Shown here: in pieces, positions 24,701 to 36,097 of the stretch | How the letters are laid out: every line of letters begins with the position of its first letter | Numbering within the stretch: position 1 is the first letter of the stretch | From: Penicillus capitatus | Lineage: Eukaryota > Chlorophyta | Assembly: GCA_965649825.1 (NCBI GenBank) | Contig: OZ287702.1 | Span: 186,001 to 250,000 of the forward strand | DNA length: 64,000 nucleotides | Direction: 5' to 3' | Translations under genes and position numbers: made by a program | The notes under the pieces: generated by a model | Databases searched by the model: none | What the model was told of the DNA's origin: nothing | Seen by the model: only the letters and a program-made list of their open reading frames with translations

Positions 24701-27700
24701 TGAGAGCGTTCCCATCTCAGGGAGAGGACCCCGAAGATAGACAGCTGTCCCATCATCTGTGGATCAAGGGGACTCAGCTTTTCCTGGAGACTCTCTTGGG
24801 TATCGATTCTCTTTCCTCGATTGACGAAAGGGAGACACTCATCAAAGACGTTGGATCTCTCCTAACAGAAACTGACCTGCAAAAGCTGGTGCTGTCCGTG
24901 CTTTCCAAGCTGCACTTAGAATTTCTGGATCCGTATCTTCAATCTCTCATTAAAATGACAGAGAAAGCGGGAGTCAAACATGCTCTCATCCATTTCCAGC
25001 TAACCGTCGATGGTGGAAGCATTGCAGCCGTTGACAGAGAACAGCTCATTCCTGTCATCACCCGCCTGCTCTTTCCAAGTATCGCGACGAAAAAGAAAAG
25101 ACGCGGAGATGCTGTTCTCTCTTATCTCTCCAGTGCCGAACCAGATGACCTGCTCACCCTCATCGAACTCTGTTTCCGCCCTTGGGAGAATCTTCTCCAG
25201 CAACAGGCCCAAGACCGAGAACGTCTGTCGAGATCTCTAAAATTTGACATGTTTGATCATCCCTGGTGGTCCTCTTTTCTGCAGAATAGCTCCTTGGAGT
25301 TTTGGGTGCAGAGAGTTAAACTCGATCTCGCAACGGCAGTGGATCGTACGAAGCTTTTGCATTTGGGTATGGTCTTCAAAGTGAAGCGCATGTATTGACA
25401 GGCATTGCTGTCTGTCTAGTTGACATTCTGGTGTTCAACGTGGGACACAAGCTCCAACCATATCTCACCTTCCTGTTGATGTGGCCGATTTCGATTATCA
25501 GGTTTTACCTGGATAACGAGGAGGAAGAGGATTCTTGTGACCTGCAGCTTCGCTGTGTCGCCCTTCTGTCCAGTTTCCTCGAACAGTTCTCCGAATCGTG
25601 TGCATCGCATGTATTCTTGTTGGAGATCCTGACCAGCATCTCACACCAGCTCATTGCTAGATTCATGGACACAAGCACAACAGCAGGGTAAGATCGCATC
25701 AGAAACAGATCACCGTCTGATGATGTGATAAAGGATGTTTGCCACGGCAGAGCTTCTGCATTCCGTACTTGCCATTCCGCATTTCGCACGAGAAATGAGT
25801 TCTTCTACAGAGGCAGATACAGGCACAGATACACTGACACAGTTGTTGTCTCCAGTCTTTGCGCTGTTGTCGAATTCTGAATCATCTCGAGAGCGACAAC
25901 GTCTGGTCCTGGATATTGTGGATCTCTGCGTCGGGTACGAAGAACAGCAGATTCTTCAGCTCAGCGTCCCATTTCTGCACGGATTGCTCGTTAACATGAA
26001 AGACTACATCGATGCGACGACAACTAAGCATCGTCCGAATGCAGAGGATGTGCATCGAGCGCTCGGAATCTTGGAGCGACTGCTGCAGCTGGATCATTGC
26101 CAAGAGATACTGCATCCACTATCCCTTGCCCTTTTTGCCTTTCTCAAGACATCTCGATCAGATCCATCTGTTCTGCCGATTCTGAACTGCCTGACGAGTC
26201 TTTTCCTAAAGGCATCGCAGACAATAGATGCTCTCTTTTCTGCCGACGAGCTCTGGAGCTTTGTTTCGGTTTTGGCCGCCAAAGTGCTAAAGATTCAAGC
26301 AAGAGAATGCAGATCAAAGCTATCGGATGTTTTCATCGCCTTGTCTGCGCATCTGCCTTCCTTTGTGTTCTCTGCCGAGATCTTTGCATCTCTGTGCAGC
26401 TTCGTTCCCTATCAAGTCGATGAGATTGATTACGACCGGAGACTGGATGCATTCAGAACACTGACAGAATCTTTCTGGAGTCTGGAAAAGCAGGAAGAAG
26501 CAGATCTTCTGTTGAATGCCTGTCTGTTCGAAATGCAGAATGAGAAAGACTTCACATTGAGGCAGGCTGCATCTGCTGCACTGCAAAAGTACTCTATTCT
26601 GTTTGACAGAGCACAGCATCTGATGTCCTTTTCTGTAGAGTGGTGACCTCCTGTGATCCAGAAGCAATTGGCATGCTGGATGCTCTGTCTCTGAAAAGAT
26701 GGCTCTTCGACAAACTCATTCAGTCTATTGCCAAATCTTGTCTGGCTGTTCGCCAGGAACAGTTGGTCGTTGTCTGGACCATTATCGACGAGGACAAAGA
26801 CAGTGCTTACAGATGGAAGAAGTATCTGTTTAGCAAAGACACGGAGCAAGATTTCTTTCATAATGTTGCCAATATCAAGGTCTCCCGTCGCATCAAGGCC
26901 TGGAAACGGGTCACGAACCACCTGGAGAGCCATTTGTCATGTATACGTGATAGGAGGGATCGAACAGTGCCGCCAGAGCTTATTGAAATGGCAAAACTGT
27001 TAACGTCCTTACTGCTGCAGACCATCTTCGAAGGAGACAGAAATGAAAAGACCAAGACCAGACTGCACCATTTCGTAAGTCCGAGTCCCCGAATCTTCAT
27101 TCTGAATGTTTATATAGGCGACTCGAGCACGAGAGGCATGTTTGGTTGACATCGGTGCCCAGACTCTATCAAATGTGGCATGTCTGTTGCCATGGCCCCC
27201 GTACCGTAAGCTCTTGAATCAGATGTTGGCATTGGTCAGGAAAGAAGAACATCCCACGAAAGGAATGGTCCGAGCGCTCTGTGTTGTTGTGGACGCCTGT
27301 TACTCGAATGCACGAACAAACCAAACAGCAGGTGGCAGAAATGACTCTTCTGTTGCACCCGCTGACAGTGAGACCATAGACGAAGACAACAGCAAGACAA
27401 GTTAGAATCCATGACGAAAGTTGCTCGTTAGAAGGACTGGTTGTCTTTTGCAGATGACGAGGAAAGAATGTCCGAGTATCTGTTTGCAAACGTGTTGCCG
27501 GTGCTTGACAGTCTCTTGCTCAATCGAGCAGAAGATAGAGCATGTCTGCCAGTGGCTGTATCGCAAGCCAGGATTCTAGCATCCAGGTCAGAGACAGACT
27601 GTTCGGATCTTCGAGGTTCGTCTTGGAAAACAGTTTGCCAGTCGTTCATTTCGGTTATTGGTGTGGCAGGTTTCCTGTTGAAACTGGCACATCTGTTGCT

Positions 27701-30700
27701 GTGCCGAGAGCAGTCTATGAGAGACGATGCGCGGAAAGTCTTTGTAGCCGTATCCGTTGCCGTGGGGTCTCGATTTTTGCACCAGTGCATTCAAGCGCTC
27801 ATCAGTGCGCTTCCAATGAAAGGATACATGGCACATGTCCTCGATCACACCCTATTCTCAGTGAGATTCCCCAACGACATGAAGCGCTAGGCAGACAAGG
27901 GTTTATCATTAGGTTCTGGAAACGGTTGGCGAGCAGCCTTATGCCACAGATGTGGATATGGTTATGCACTTGGTGCTTCCGTTGATTGACCATTCCTTGT
28001 TTGGTGAATCTGCCGAAGCACGGGGTGCCAAAGAGTTTGCATCCAAGTATCGTGAAGCCAAAAGCACACGGTCGAAAGAAACCTTCTATCTACTTTGCAA
28101 ACACTGCACGTTCAAAACACAAAGCCTCGCCATCAAGCAATTCCTCGAAGGTGGCAATCGTGCTTGCGGTTTCACATCTGAATCCAGATGTGTAATGGAG
28201 TAGAGGAGATCATGAAGTGTCATCTCCTGTGGCGACGTCTGATTGTTGAGTCCCTGTTGGACTGCGCCGCACGAGGGTTCTTTGCGAATCCCACTGCTGG
28301 TCTTCCAGAAAAACTGGAGTTTGTTCGTAAGATTGCTCTCCAGGAGGTCACCGAAGAGAATGAGATCACCAAGTTGTTGGGGCCAGAGAACACTGACACG
28401 ATCGACCAATTGGAGCACAGCGTAGACCGACGGCGAAAGGATGTTCTTGCCAGGTATCCTTCAGTCAAGGCACCGAGCATACATGGATGGCAAACATAGG
28501 TATCGGCATTTGCTCTTGGAAATGACTGTCAATTTCTTGCGCATGTCGCTGAAGCATGCCTCAGTGTGCAGCGATACAACTCTAAGAGAGATCGATGCCT
28601 TTGTGCCTCTGCTCATCTCATGTCTGCACGGTCGTCGCGGAAAAGTGGCGAGCCTCTCGTTGAAGGCACTAACACACATGATTGCATTGCCACTCCCTTC
28701 GCTTAAAGACAACGCCGCTGAAGCGGGCAGTGCTGTTATTCGGCTGCTGGATGCTGTTCCGAACATGAACGATCCAGTTGCTCAAGACTGTCTGCGACTG
28801 TTGGCCAGAATCCTCCACGCAAAAGACTGGTTTCAACCGACATCCCTCCAAGTCAAATCTCATTCTTTCAATGCTTGGCAGCTTTCTGAGTGCTTACAGG
28901 TCAATTCTTTGCTGACATTGATTTCGGTGGATCTAGATGTTCGAACTGACCCACATGCGTCTTTTAGACTCCTTCGTTCCATCCTCGATCAAAAGATCGT
29001 TGTCCCCAAAGTCTATGATCTCATGAAACAGGTAAGAACGATCCACCATGGCAAGACGAGCAGTGTGTGGATTGGGGTGTTTGCAGATTCGGGAGATGAT
29101 GATTCAATATCTATCTGGTCCGATTCGGCAAATGGCGTCCAGTCTGTTTCTGCAGTTTCTCATGAACTATCCCCTTTCGGATCAGCAAGTGGAGCAGCAC
29201 ATCGTATTCACACTCGCAAACCTGGCATACGAATACGAAACAGGTTATCCGGCTCAACAGACCAATGATCTGAGTGCCTGTCACAGGTCGCGCTGAGGCA
29301 CTGGAAATGATTCGTCAACTTGTACAGAAGTTTCCAATCGAACTCGTGAAAGACAAACACGTGTTGATCTACGTGCCTCTTCTTCAGAGACTGCATCAAG
29401 AAACTGTCCCATCATTGAAGAAACAAACAGCCGAGGCAAAAACTACGTATCTTCTCGTCGCTGCGACGACCCAGATTCTTTTCGCAGGTTTTGTCGACCT
29501 TGTTTGCAAAACTACCAGAAAAGAGTATTGAAGAACTCATCAAGATGAATCTAACGTGGATAGAGACGCCATCCGATAGCCTACGCCTAATGGGCTTTCA
29601 GGCAATGTTTGTGTTAATGGAGAAGCATGCGCATCTCTGCAAGCATCACGAAGAAGTCCTGCTGCATCTTTGTCAGAAATGCCTGTCAACAAGAACATCT
29701 CTCGTCGCTTCGTACGACGCAGGCGAATCTCTTGAATGGAAGGGACTTTACTGTGCACTTCATTTGATGGAGTTGCTCTGTGAAGGGCCAACTCAACTCC
29801 TGCAGCCTCCCTTCGATGCTGAACCATGGGGCGGTATTGTGGAACTGTTGAGATTTCCGCACACCTGGATCCGTACCGTGTCCCTTCGTCTAATAGGCTA
29901 TGCGTTCAATGTCTTAGAGAGAAAGATCGATTCCCTGATGACGAAAGACTCCGTTGGACTCGTTGGGAATATGACAGCTTCACAGTTGGCATTCGCTTCC
30001 TACATGGTGTTGGAATCGAATGTCGTCGACGAAGGTGCTGCACTACAGAGCAGCAAGAACCTTGTATGGCTCGCTCCCATTCTCAATGTTCAGTCCGGCT
30101 GCCTACCGAGGAAGAATGAGATCGTCGTCGAAGACGAAGGCTTTCACTGTGAAGAGGCCGAAGGGCCACCTGGTTTATCCCTTATGGGTCTCATACGCCG
30201 CATGAATCGATATGCCAATGAACGATCCAAAACATCTGTTGGACTCCGGACAGCGTCTTTGAAGTTTCTGGCGGCTCTTGCCGTTCGGTTAAACAGTTAT
30301 CAGTGTTTGGAGCCATATCTCCCGCTTATGCTGGATCCTATTTACCGATTGGTGGAATGTAAGGAACTGCGCTCGACGGAGGAAGGTGCCAGGAATCTGG
30401 CAGAAGAAGTTATGGAGTACATAAGGGGAATCCTGGAGAAGGATATTTTTCTAAACGCTTATGCCACAGCCAAGAAGAACGTTGAGGAATCAAGAAAAAA
30501 ACGCAAGACTAAGGAGGCTATTCAGGTCATCTCTCTTTGCATTCTTCTGCGGTTCACTAGATCGTTTGTAGAGAGTTAAAAATCCAGAAGGAGCTGCGAA
30601 ACGCCGTTTGGAACAAAATCGCAAAAAATCGGCGTCCAAAAGACACAAGGCCTCTGTCGAGGAAGAAAAGATGGAGGCATCATCCACAGGGATCATGAAG

Positions 30701-30820
30701 GAGGAAAGGATGTTAGGTGAGGCAGAAGAGGAATTTGATATGGAGATGGCGGAGATCGACGAATCGGAGGAAGAAACAGAACGTGGCACCGTATCCAGAC
30801 GACAGCGCCTGGACGGATGA
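21762..30820 (+). CDS. UTP20: U3 snoRNP / SSU processome HEAT protein Utp20
   Basis: Giant HEAT/armadillo-repeat scaffold of the small-subunit processome, needed for 18S rRNA maturation in the nucleolus. The 9-kb gene would encode about 2,600-2,700 residues after removing introns, matching the family (about 2,500-2,800). The N-terminus is basic (VRRAPKRRRPYRSL). It then follows the family order, for example LGYVFVAMTKVVRHLRRAIH near 22290, HGLNLEGRF near 23100, the stretch HLRYKPIWPLAVHTLSFL near 24300, LLERLLQLDHC near 26080, SLKHASVCSDTTLREIDAFV near 28545, LANLAYEYETGY near 29215, and a C-terminal lysine-rich nuclear tail after 30440. The longest exon is 22193-24076. Introns are short; the one at 24073-24107 (35 nt) holds a T7G11 run. 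The stop is 24 bp from the stop of the convergent methyltransferase gene. Confidence 0.9.
24084..24101 (+). repeat. T7G11 homopolymer run inside a UTP20 intron
   Basis: Seven T followed by eleven G just upstream of the acceptor CTACAG. The intron is only 35 nt long, so the run fills half of it. Such runs are prone to both replication slippage and sequencing error, so the true length is uncertain. Confidence 0.7.
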
Positions 30821-30844
30821 GACAAGGCAGCCGACATGTTGTTT

Positions 30845-30921
30845 CTAGAATGCACATTTTTCCAAGAGGGTGATCGTCTCGACATGAGAGGTTTGGGGGA
30901 AGAGATCAACAGGGATGGCGG
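30845..30921 (-). pseudogene. 3' fragment of the m5U methyltransferase gene, severed by the retrotransposon
   Basis: Read on the minus strand from 30921, the sequence continues the methyltransferase frame exactly where the insertion interrupts it. It encodes the last 23 residues including PVDLFPQTSHVET, and stops at 30845-30847. That motif is the conserved end of the TrmA/RlmD family, and its glutamate corresponds to the general base described for these enzymes. The fragment is separated from its promoter and main body by 5.27 kb of element. Confidence 0.88.
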
Positions 30922-30994
30922 TGTGACGAGTCCTGAACGGCCAGACAAAATATTACAGGGATCGTGCATCATTCGGTCCATTAATCGCCCCACA
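30922..30994 (-). repeat. 3' LTR (73 bp) of the retrotransposon
   Basis: Identical over all 73 bases to 36117-36189. It starts TGTGACGAG and ends CCCCACA on the plus strand, giving the canonical TG...CA ends and a 4-bp terminal inverted repeat. The purine tract expected next to it (the minus-strand bases before 30994) is poor; a GTGGAAGC-like stretch is the best candidate. At 73 bp it is far shorter than most Ty3/gypsy LTRs. Confidence 0.93.
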
Positions 30995-31094
30995 AAGCTT
31001 CCACTGCGCTTCATTCCATCACGCCCAAAGCAAATATTAATAATGAAAATAATAAAGAATAAGTAATTCGGAAACTAACAAACTAAATGAAATA

Positions 31095-33875
31095 TTAGGC
31101 TGGTCGCAGGTGCGCCTTTCTCAACAAATTCCGATGCACGCGGATCGCCTTACTAGATTCTAACGATCGGGCTTCCCAGAAGTTATGGGCGATCTTTTGG
31201 GTGAGAATAAATGGCCCAGACCAGCGCGGCCTTAACTTCCCACTCCATTGTTTGTCCAGGCTAGCGTTGTAGACCCAAACTGTATCTCCATCCCGGAGTT
31301 CGTCTTCTGGGCTGTTGTCCTTGTAAGTCTTCCTTTCTTGATAACTGATGTTCTGATCCACTCCGCGGTGGCGCAAAGCCAGTACTGCAGCGACTCTCGT
31401 ACCGTCATCTCCGGCATACTGATGATCTACTGCCGCGGACGGTTCACTTGGATAAAACGACTCGAATCGGGGCTCGTAACCAAACATCATCTGAAACGAC
31501 GACAGTCCACTGATCTTGTTTTTACTCGAACGAAGCATCTGCTCGATTGATGGTAGGTAATGTGCCCACTTTTCTTCATGGTTCACCATTCTTCGAAGTC
31601 TCCGCAGCACCCCCTGATTCAATCTCTCACAACTCCCGTTGCATTGAGGAGTATACGCCGGTATCGATCTTCTACGGATGCCATGTTCTGCCAACCATGC
31701 TGTTACTTTCTTGGAGGCAAAAGCCGTAGCGTTGTCAGCGACGAACATAGAAGGGTTTCCGAAAAGGTGCGTCCACCTTTCTAGCATCTTCACGACTGCC
31801 TCGGATGATGCCTCGATCGTCGCTGACAACATGGGGAACCTCGTGCAAAGGTCGACGCATGCAAGTATGTATTTCTTTCGATTGTGGCTCTGGAGAGGCC
31901 CAATGAAATCCATTGCTATCGCTTCGTTTGCCTCGATCCACGACATGTTGCGGAAAGCTCGTGGCGTGTCCCTTCTCGCTTGCCTTTGACAGTTGATGCA
32001 TGTTCTCACATGCTGCTTCACATCTCGGTGGATCTCAGGCCAGTAAGCAAAGCGTCTTAGTCTTCTTTCGGTTTCAGCTTCACCATAATGACCTTGTCTG
32101 TCATGGGCATCGGTCAGCGCCTCTGTTTTGTCTTCATCGCGCTCCCAGCATCGCACCCATTGACACCCGTTGAAGTATTCGAGCTTCGAATTGCACATGC
32201 GAAAGTTCTTTGCTCGCTCCCGGATCCTTTTTTTCTTGATCTCGTTCCAGTTCTTCGGGTACGTATTGTTCAAGAGGAATTCGGGCAGGCTCTCGTACCA
32301 GCCATCCGGCGCAACGTCTTCTTGGACTTCCTCACCTTCCGCTGCGTGCTCGTTTTGCTTGGCCTGGTGACAGGTCTGCCTTCCTTGTTCGTTCTTCATT
32401 GGCTTGGGGTTCGTTAAGTTTGTTTGCCAAAACCTGGATCGAGACAGAATGTCCGCAATTGTGTTTTTTATACCGTCGATGTGATGTACACTGCCGGCTG
32501 ACAGGTTCAGCGAGTCCAAGAATCGCTGCACGACTAGGCTTTGGTTCTTGGGATTGGTTCCGTTCAATACCACCGTGGAGTCAGTGAATATCCGAAACTG
32601 CCGCCCGATGATGAAAGGTCTGCAGCTATGTAGCGATCTCTTCAATGCAAGCGCTTCTGCGTGTCCCGACGATTTAAATTTGGTCGCATCCAAATGACCG
32701 CAGCCCATGTGGACTAAGCGCTGTTTGTCTGCGTCAAACAGTGCGAACCCGTATCCATGTCCGCATGCATCGACGTACATATCGAGACGTTCGCTCGGGA
32801 TTCCTTGATTGAGATACCAGCACTTGTCGAATTGTCTGGTTATCTCTGCCCATTTGTCTTCATGTTCCTTCCAAAAACGGACGATCTGGTCACCCTTCCA
32901 TTTCAGCATCTTTTGCAGGAGCGCTAGGCTTGCAGTGTCGATCCGACAATGATTGAGCATGCACCTCATCAAGCCCAGCGCGGACCTGAGTTCTCGCACG
33001 TTTGTAGGCGGCGGCATTTGCTGGGCTCTGCTTCTGATGTCGTCTGATATGTTAACCCCGTCTTGCGACAGGGTTCGTCCGAGAAATTCGGTCTCACGTG
33101 CTGCCCACACGACCTTGCTGGGCTTTATCGTCCATCCATGTGATTTGAAAACTTCTAGACTTGTCATCACAGCGCGCACGTGGTCATCCATTCTGTCACT
33201 CGCTATGGCCAGATCATCGACGTAGCTTGCGATCTGAGCATTTATATCCCGCCTTCGAAATTCCGCACGGATGTCGGCCACCGTTTCGTTCACAGCCATC
33301 ATGAACCATGCACTGCTATTCTTCCATCCCATGGGCAGACGCGCAAATGCCCACAGCTCGCCTTTCCAAGAAAATACGAAATACGCTCTCGTGTCGAGGT
33401 CCAGCCCGATCTGAAAGTAACCTGAGGTCAGGTCAACCTTCGTGTAATACCTCTTTCCTGCCACGATCTCGATGGCTCCATCTCGGTCGAGAGGTACTGC
33501 TGGTGTTGCAGTCGTGAGGCAGTTGACGGCCCTGAAATCCATTACGATGCGACGGGCCAATTGCCCCTTTTTGTTCACCGAAAACCAGGGGATCAAATGT
33601 CTTATCTTGCCCCTGAAAGGCACCACGATGTCTTGACGAACGAGTTCCTCCAATTCTTCACACACGGAGTCAGTTTCGGCCTTTCGGATGTGCATGGCCC
33701 TCGTCGACACGTATCTGACTGCTCCACAAACATCGGCACGAGACAAACGCCACTTCTTAAACAATCCAATCTCGGCGGAGAGGACGTCAGGAAACCGCGT
33801 CTCGCACTCTGTTTGTAGGTCTGCAGCAGTCGTTGTCTTCTTAATCAAAGGAGCGTCATATGACTGCGTTATCAC
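31095..33875 (-). CDS. pol: Retrotransposon Pol: reverse transcriptase, RNase H, integrase
   Basis: About 926 residues in one frame. Reverse transcriptase occupies residues 75-300, with FSVNKKGQLARRIVMDF, KVDLTSGYFQI and the catalytic YVDD at 218-221. RNase H lies at about 365-480 (MYVDACGHGYGFAL, SSGHAEALAL, IFTDSTV, DILSRS). The integrase begins with an H2C2 zinc finger at about 591-629 (HDRQGHYGE ... CINC), then the DD35E core with Asp656 (AMDFIGP), Asp714 (VADNATAF) and Glu750 (QCNGSCERLN). A C-terminal GPY/F-like module (WSGPFILTQKIAHNFWEARS) follows, without a chromodomain. The frame begins at a GTG that overlaps the stop of the preceding ORF, so expression probably needs frameshifting or reinitiation. 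Confidence 0.95.
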   Translation of the reverse strand: MITQSYDAPLIKKTTTAADLQTECETRFPDVLSAEIGLFKKWRLSRADVCGAVRYVSTRAMHIRKAETDSVCEELEELVRQDIVVPFRGKIRHLIPWFSVNKKGQLARRIVMDFRAVNCLTTATPAVPLDRDGAIEIVAGKRYYTKVDLTSGYFQIGLDLDTRAYFVFSWKGELWAFARLPMGWKNSSAWFMMAVNETVADIRAEFRRRDINAQIASYVDDLAIASDRMDDHVRAVMTSLEVFKSHGWTIKPSKVVWAARETEFLGRTLSQDGVNISDDIRSRAQQMPPPTNVRELRSALGLMRCMLNHCRIDTASLALLQKMLKWKGDQIVRFWKEHEDKWAEITRQFDKCWYLNQGIPSERLDMYVDACGHGYGFALFDADKQRLVHMGCGHLDATKFKSSGHAEALALKRSLHSCRPFIIGRQFRIFTDSTVVLNGTNPKNQSLVVQRFLDSLNLSAGSVHHIDGIKNTIADILSRSRFWQTNLTNPKPMKNEQGRQTCHQAKQNEHAAEGEEVQEDVAPDGWYESLPEFLLNNTYPKNWNEIKKKRIRERAKNFRMCNSKLEYFNGCQWVRCWERDEDKTEALTDAHDRQGHYGEAETERRLRRFAYWPEIHRDVKQHVRTCINCQRQARRDTPRAFRNMSWIEANEAIAMDFIGPLQSHNRKKYILACVDLCTRFPMLSATIEASSEAVVKMLERWTHLFGNPSMFVADNATAFASKKVTAWLAEHGIRRRSIPAYTPQCNGSCERLNQGVLRRLRRMVNHEEKWAHYLPSIEQMLRSSKNKISGLSSFQMMFGYEPRFESFYPSEPSAAVDHQYAGDDGTRVAAVLALRHRGVDQNISYQERKTYKDNSPEDELRDGDTVWVYNASLDKQWSGKLRPRWSGPFILTQKIAHNFWEARSLESSKAIRVHRNLLRKAHLRPA

Positions 33876-34432
33876 GCCCCCTGCTGAAAAAGTCTCGGCT
33901 TCCTCTGATGAGCGAGTGCACGGAAACTGCCATTGCTAAGCTCGATGTGATGTCTCTCGTTCTCGTCCTCTAGCCCCACGTCAAACAACACCGTCCTGGG
34001 GGTTATTTTCAACGGCTCTGCCTTGTGATTCGTCACTAGGATTGAGCAGAAATCCTTGTATGTTCCGCCCAGTTGCGTGGAGAAGTGAGGATTGACCACG
34101 CCGTTTCTGCGCCATTTGTGCGGCGCATATAGTCCAACTGGCACCTTGATGAGTCGACGCTCCTGGGGTCCAAGGTACACGGATCGATTGGCAGAGAAGA
34201 CGACTCGATCGCCAGTGCGCACTGGCAGGACGTCGACCTCTTCGGTCATTCTCCCAATCGTCAATGCAGGTCGCTGTGCAGCAACAACCGGCTCTTGAGT
34301 GACCTTCTGGCACTGGAAGGTCCTTCCATTCATTACCACGGCCCTCTTCTTGGGATGCACTGTGGCGTCGTTGGCTTGAAGGAAATCCATGCCTAATAGG
34401 ATGTCGTAGCCCGGGTTGGCATCACCAGGCAT
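33872..34432 (-). CDS. Retrotransposon protease C-terminal half and linker ORF
   Basis: A 186-codon open frame starts at an ATG that lies within the end of the Gag/protease ORF, in the -1 frame relative to it (overlap 34393-34432). It begins with the second conserved block of retropepsins, YDILLGMDFLQAND, whereas the catalytic DTGA block is in the upstream ORF. A complete protease therefore requires a -1 frameshift in the 40-nt overlap. I see no textbook slippery heptamer there. The rest links to Pol, and its stop overlaps the first codon of the Pol frame. Confidence 0.8.
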   Translation of the reverse strand: MPGDANPGYDILLGMDFLQANDATVHPKKRAVVMNGRTFQCQKVTQEPVVAAQRPALTIGRMTEEVDVLPVRTGDRVVFSANRSVYLGPQERRLIKVPVGLYAPHKWRRNGVVNPHFSTQLGGTYKDFCSILVTNHKAEPLKITPRTVLFDVGLEDENERHHIELSNGSFRALAHQRKPRLFQQGA

Positions 34433-35583
34433 TCCACAGAAAGAGTCCTATTCCACTGATTTCCCTTCAGCTTAGCCTTGATCGTCGCCTTTCTGCGGAT
34501 TTCGACCTGTGATCCATCCGCTATAGAAAGCCTGTTGTTGCAAGGCTCAGTTGGCAGTTCAAGCTTCTTGACGATCTCTTGACTGACGATCGACTTTTCG
34601 GCTCCTGTGTCGACAAGTCCCGTGGCAGCTAGGGTGACTATTCCTTCGTTGGGAAGGAGCACCATCGGGAGCTTCATGACACGTCCGGCCGCCTGCCTGC
34701 TTGTGCTTCCGCCATCTTTCCCTTGCGAGCAGTGAACTCGCGCAACACCGCACACGCCGTATTCCTCGTTCTCGGATCCGGATGGTTCATCATCGTCATC
34801 GATTCCTTCGATCATCTCAGGGATGTCCAAATCCGTAGCTTCCCGATCCAAGGTTGCTCTGTGAGCTTTGGGGCGTTGAGTTCGTCTCGCACTCGTCCCG
34901 CGATCCAAATACTCCAGGAAGCGTCTCATGCCAGCAGCTTCTCTGTGGCTGCTTTTCATTGCTTCTCTGGCCGCAACCATGAGTCTTCCAATGTTCGTTA
35001 TATTCTCGAAAAAGATCTTCCCATCGACCACTACCTTTCCGCTTGTAGGCTGTGCATTGCCCCCGCGTCTTACGAAGTTGACCGTCTGTTCCGTTTCTTC
35101 GTACGCCCGGGCGACGTCAATGTCCATAGCGTCAGGACTTTCCAAAGAGGACAGTTCTCGCACGAAATCCTCGAAGGAAGTTCCGGGCATTGTGCGTTTC
35201 AATCCCTTTGCTGTTACGCACCAATGTCGGACGAGACTCTCCAAGAAGATCTCAATCTTCTGTTCCTCGTTCAACCATGCCGACTGGAGTAGATCGGCAG
35301 CTGCCATGAATCGCACGATGTAGTCATTCAGATTCTCCCCATTTCTCTGTCGAATCTTTAACAGCTTTTGCCAGGCACCGGCCTGTGTCGGCTTCAGACG
35401 ATCGAGGAGGCGTTCTAGTATCTCCTTTGCTGTCAGGCTGGCTGGTAATGCCGCAGCATGCTTCAGGACTGCTCCTTCAAGTGACTGCATTAAGATCAGC
35501 CTCTCTTCTGGGGGCGAAAGCCCTGTCACTGAGCAATAGTCCTTAAAAAGTTTTCCGAACACGTTTATGTCCTCGAACGACAT
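34393..35583 (-). CDS. gag: Retrotransposon Gag capsid with protease active-site half
   Basis: 396 residues. The central part is a retrotransposon Gag/capsid region (LKPTQAGAWQKLLKIRQ, then GENLNDYIVRFMAAADLLQS and FLESLVRHW). An acidic spacer follows, and near residue 320 the retropepsin active site TGLVDTGAEKSIVSQ. No CCHC zinc knuckle is visible, which is unusual though not unknown for Ty3/gypsy Gag. The frame starts 12 nt after the stop of the coiled-coil ORF and ends inside the protease, so the second half of the protease is supplied by the next frame. Confidence 0.88.
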   Translation of the reverse strand: MSFEDINVFGKLFKDYCSVTGLSPPEERLILMQSLEGAVLKHAAALPASLTAKEILERLLDRLKPTQAGAWQKLLKIRQRNGENLNDYIVRFMAAADLLQSAWLNEEQKIEIFLESLVRHWCVTAKGLKRTMPGTSFEDFVRELSSLESPDAMDIDVARAYEETEQTVNFVRRGGNAQPTSGKVVVDGKIFFENITNIGRLMVAAREAMKSSHREAAGMRRFLEYLDRGTSARRTQRPKAHRATLDREATDLDIPEMIEGIDDDDEPSGSENEEYGVCGVARVHCSQGKDGGSTSRQAAGRVMKLPMVLLPNEGIVTLAATGLVDTGAEKSIVSQEIVKKLELPTEPCNNRLSIADGSQVEIRRKATIKAKLKGNQWNRTLSVECLVMPTRATTSY

Positions 35584-35595
35584 TTTGCTTAGTTT

Positions 35596-36096
35596 CTAAG
35601 TCCAGTGTAGTTTTGGACCCACGGTACCGCTGCCAGTCGAGTGGCTCGACCTCGAATGCGTCGATGTCGTCGCTGTGCGAGCGATTGGCGTGCTACTGGG
35701 CGTTGACGATGCCATCGCCACGACGCGTTTCTTGAGGTTCTCCACCTCCGTCTCAACGGCGCCTACCCTTTGTCCGTCGCGTTTGGCACCTTCATCCATG
35801 CACTCGAGCGTAGATCTCATATGGGACACGTCGCCGCCGATGGTCATCATTTCCTGCTGACGCTCGACGCTGCCCTTTTTGAGTTCTTCTAGCTCTTCCC
35901 TTAGCCTTTTCAGCTCCGAGCTCTGTTCATCGGCTCCTCTCATGTGCGTTTCCACGGCTTTTTCGATTTCTTTCTGCCGACTGCGTAGCTTGCTACGGTT
36001 GTCTTCGACTTGCCTCTCAAGCGCCGGTAGCTTTTCGTTGTTCCACAGCTCTACCGTCTTTATCCATTCTTCAATAACTCGGATCCGTTGTTCCAT
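35596..36096 (-). CDS. Retrotransposon first ORF, coiled-coil protein
   Basis: About 166 residues from the ATG at 36096, 20 nt inside the 5' LTR. The middle is a strong heptad coiled coil (EEWIKTVELWNNEKLPALER, SELKRLREELEELKKGSVER), and the C-terminus is Ser/Thr-rich and basic. It has no resemblance to capsid sequence, which lies in the next ORF. It may be the N-terminal part of a Gag encoded as a separate protein, an assembly or chaperone factor, or an acquired gene. The stop is followed 12 nt later by the Gag start codon, an arrangement compatible with termination-reinitiation. Confidence 0.75.
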   Translation of the reverse strand: MEQRIRVIEEWIKTVELWNNEKLPALERQVEDNRSKLRSRQKEIEKAVETHMRGADEQSSELKRLREELEELKKGSVERQQEMMTIGGDVSHMRSTLECMDEGAKRDGQRVGAVETEVENLKKRVVAMASSTPSSTPIARTATTSTHSRSSHSTGSGTVGPKLHWT

Positions 36097-36097
36097 G

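Noticed and set aside
30490-31014. A 174-codon minus-strand open frame across the left LTR
   Set aside because: It combines antisense UTP20 sequence with LTR sequence in a different frame from the true methyltransferase tail, so it is a chance fusion.
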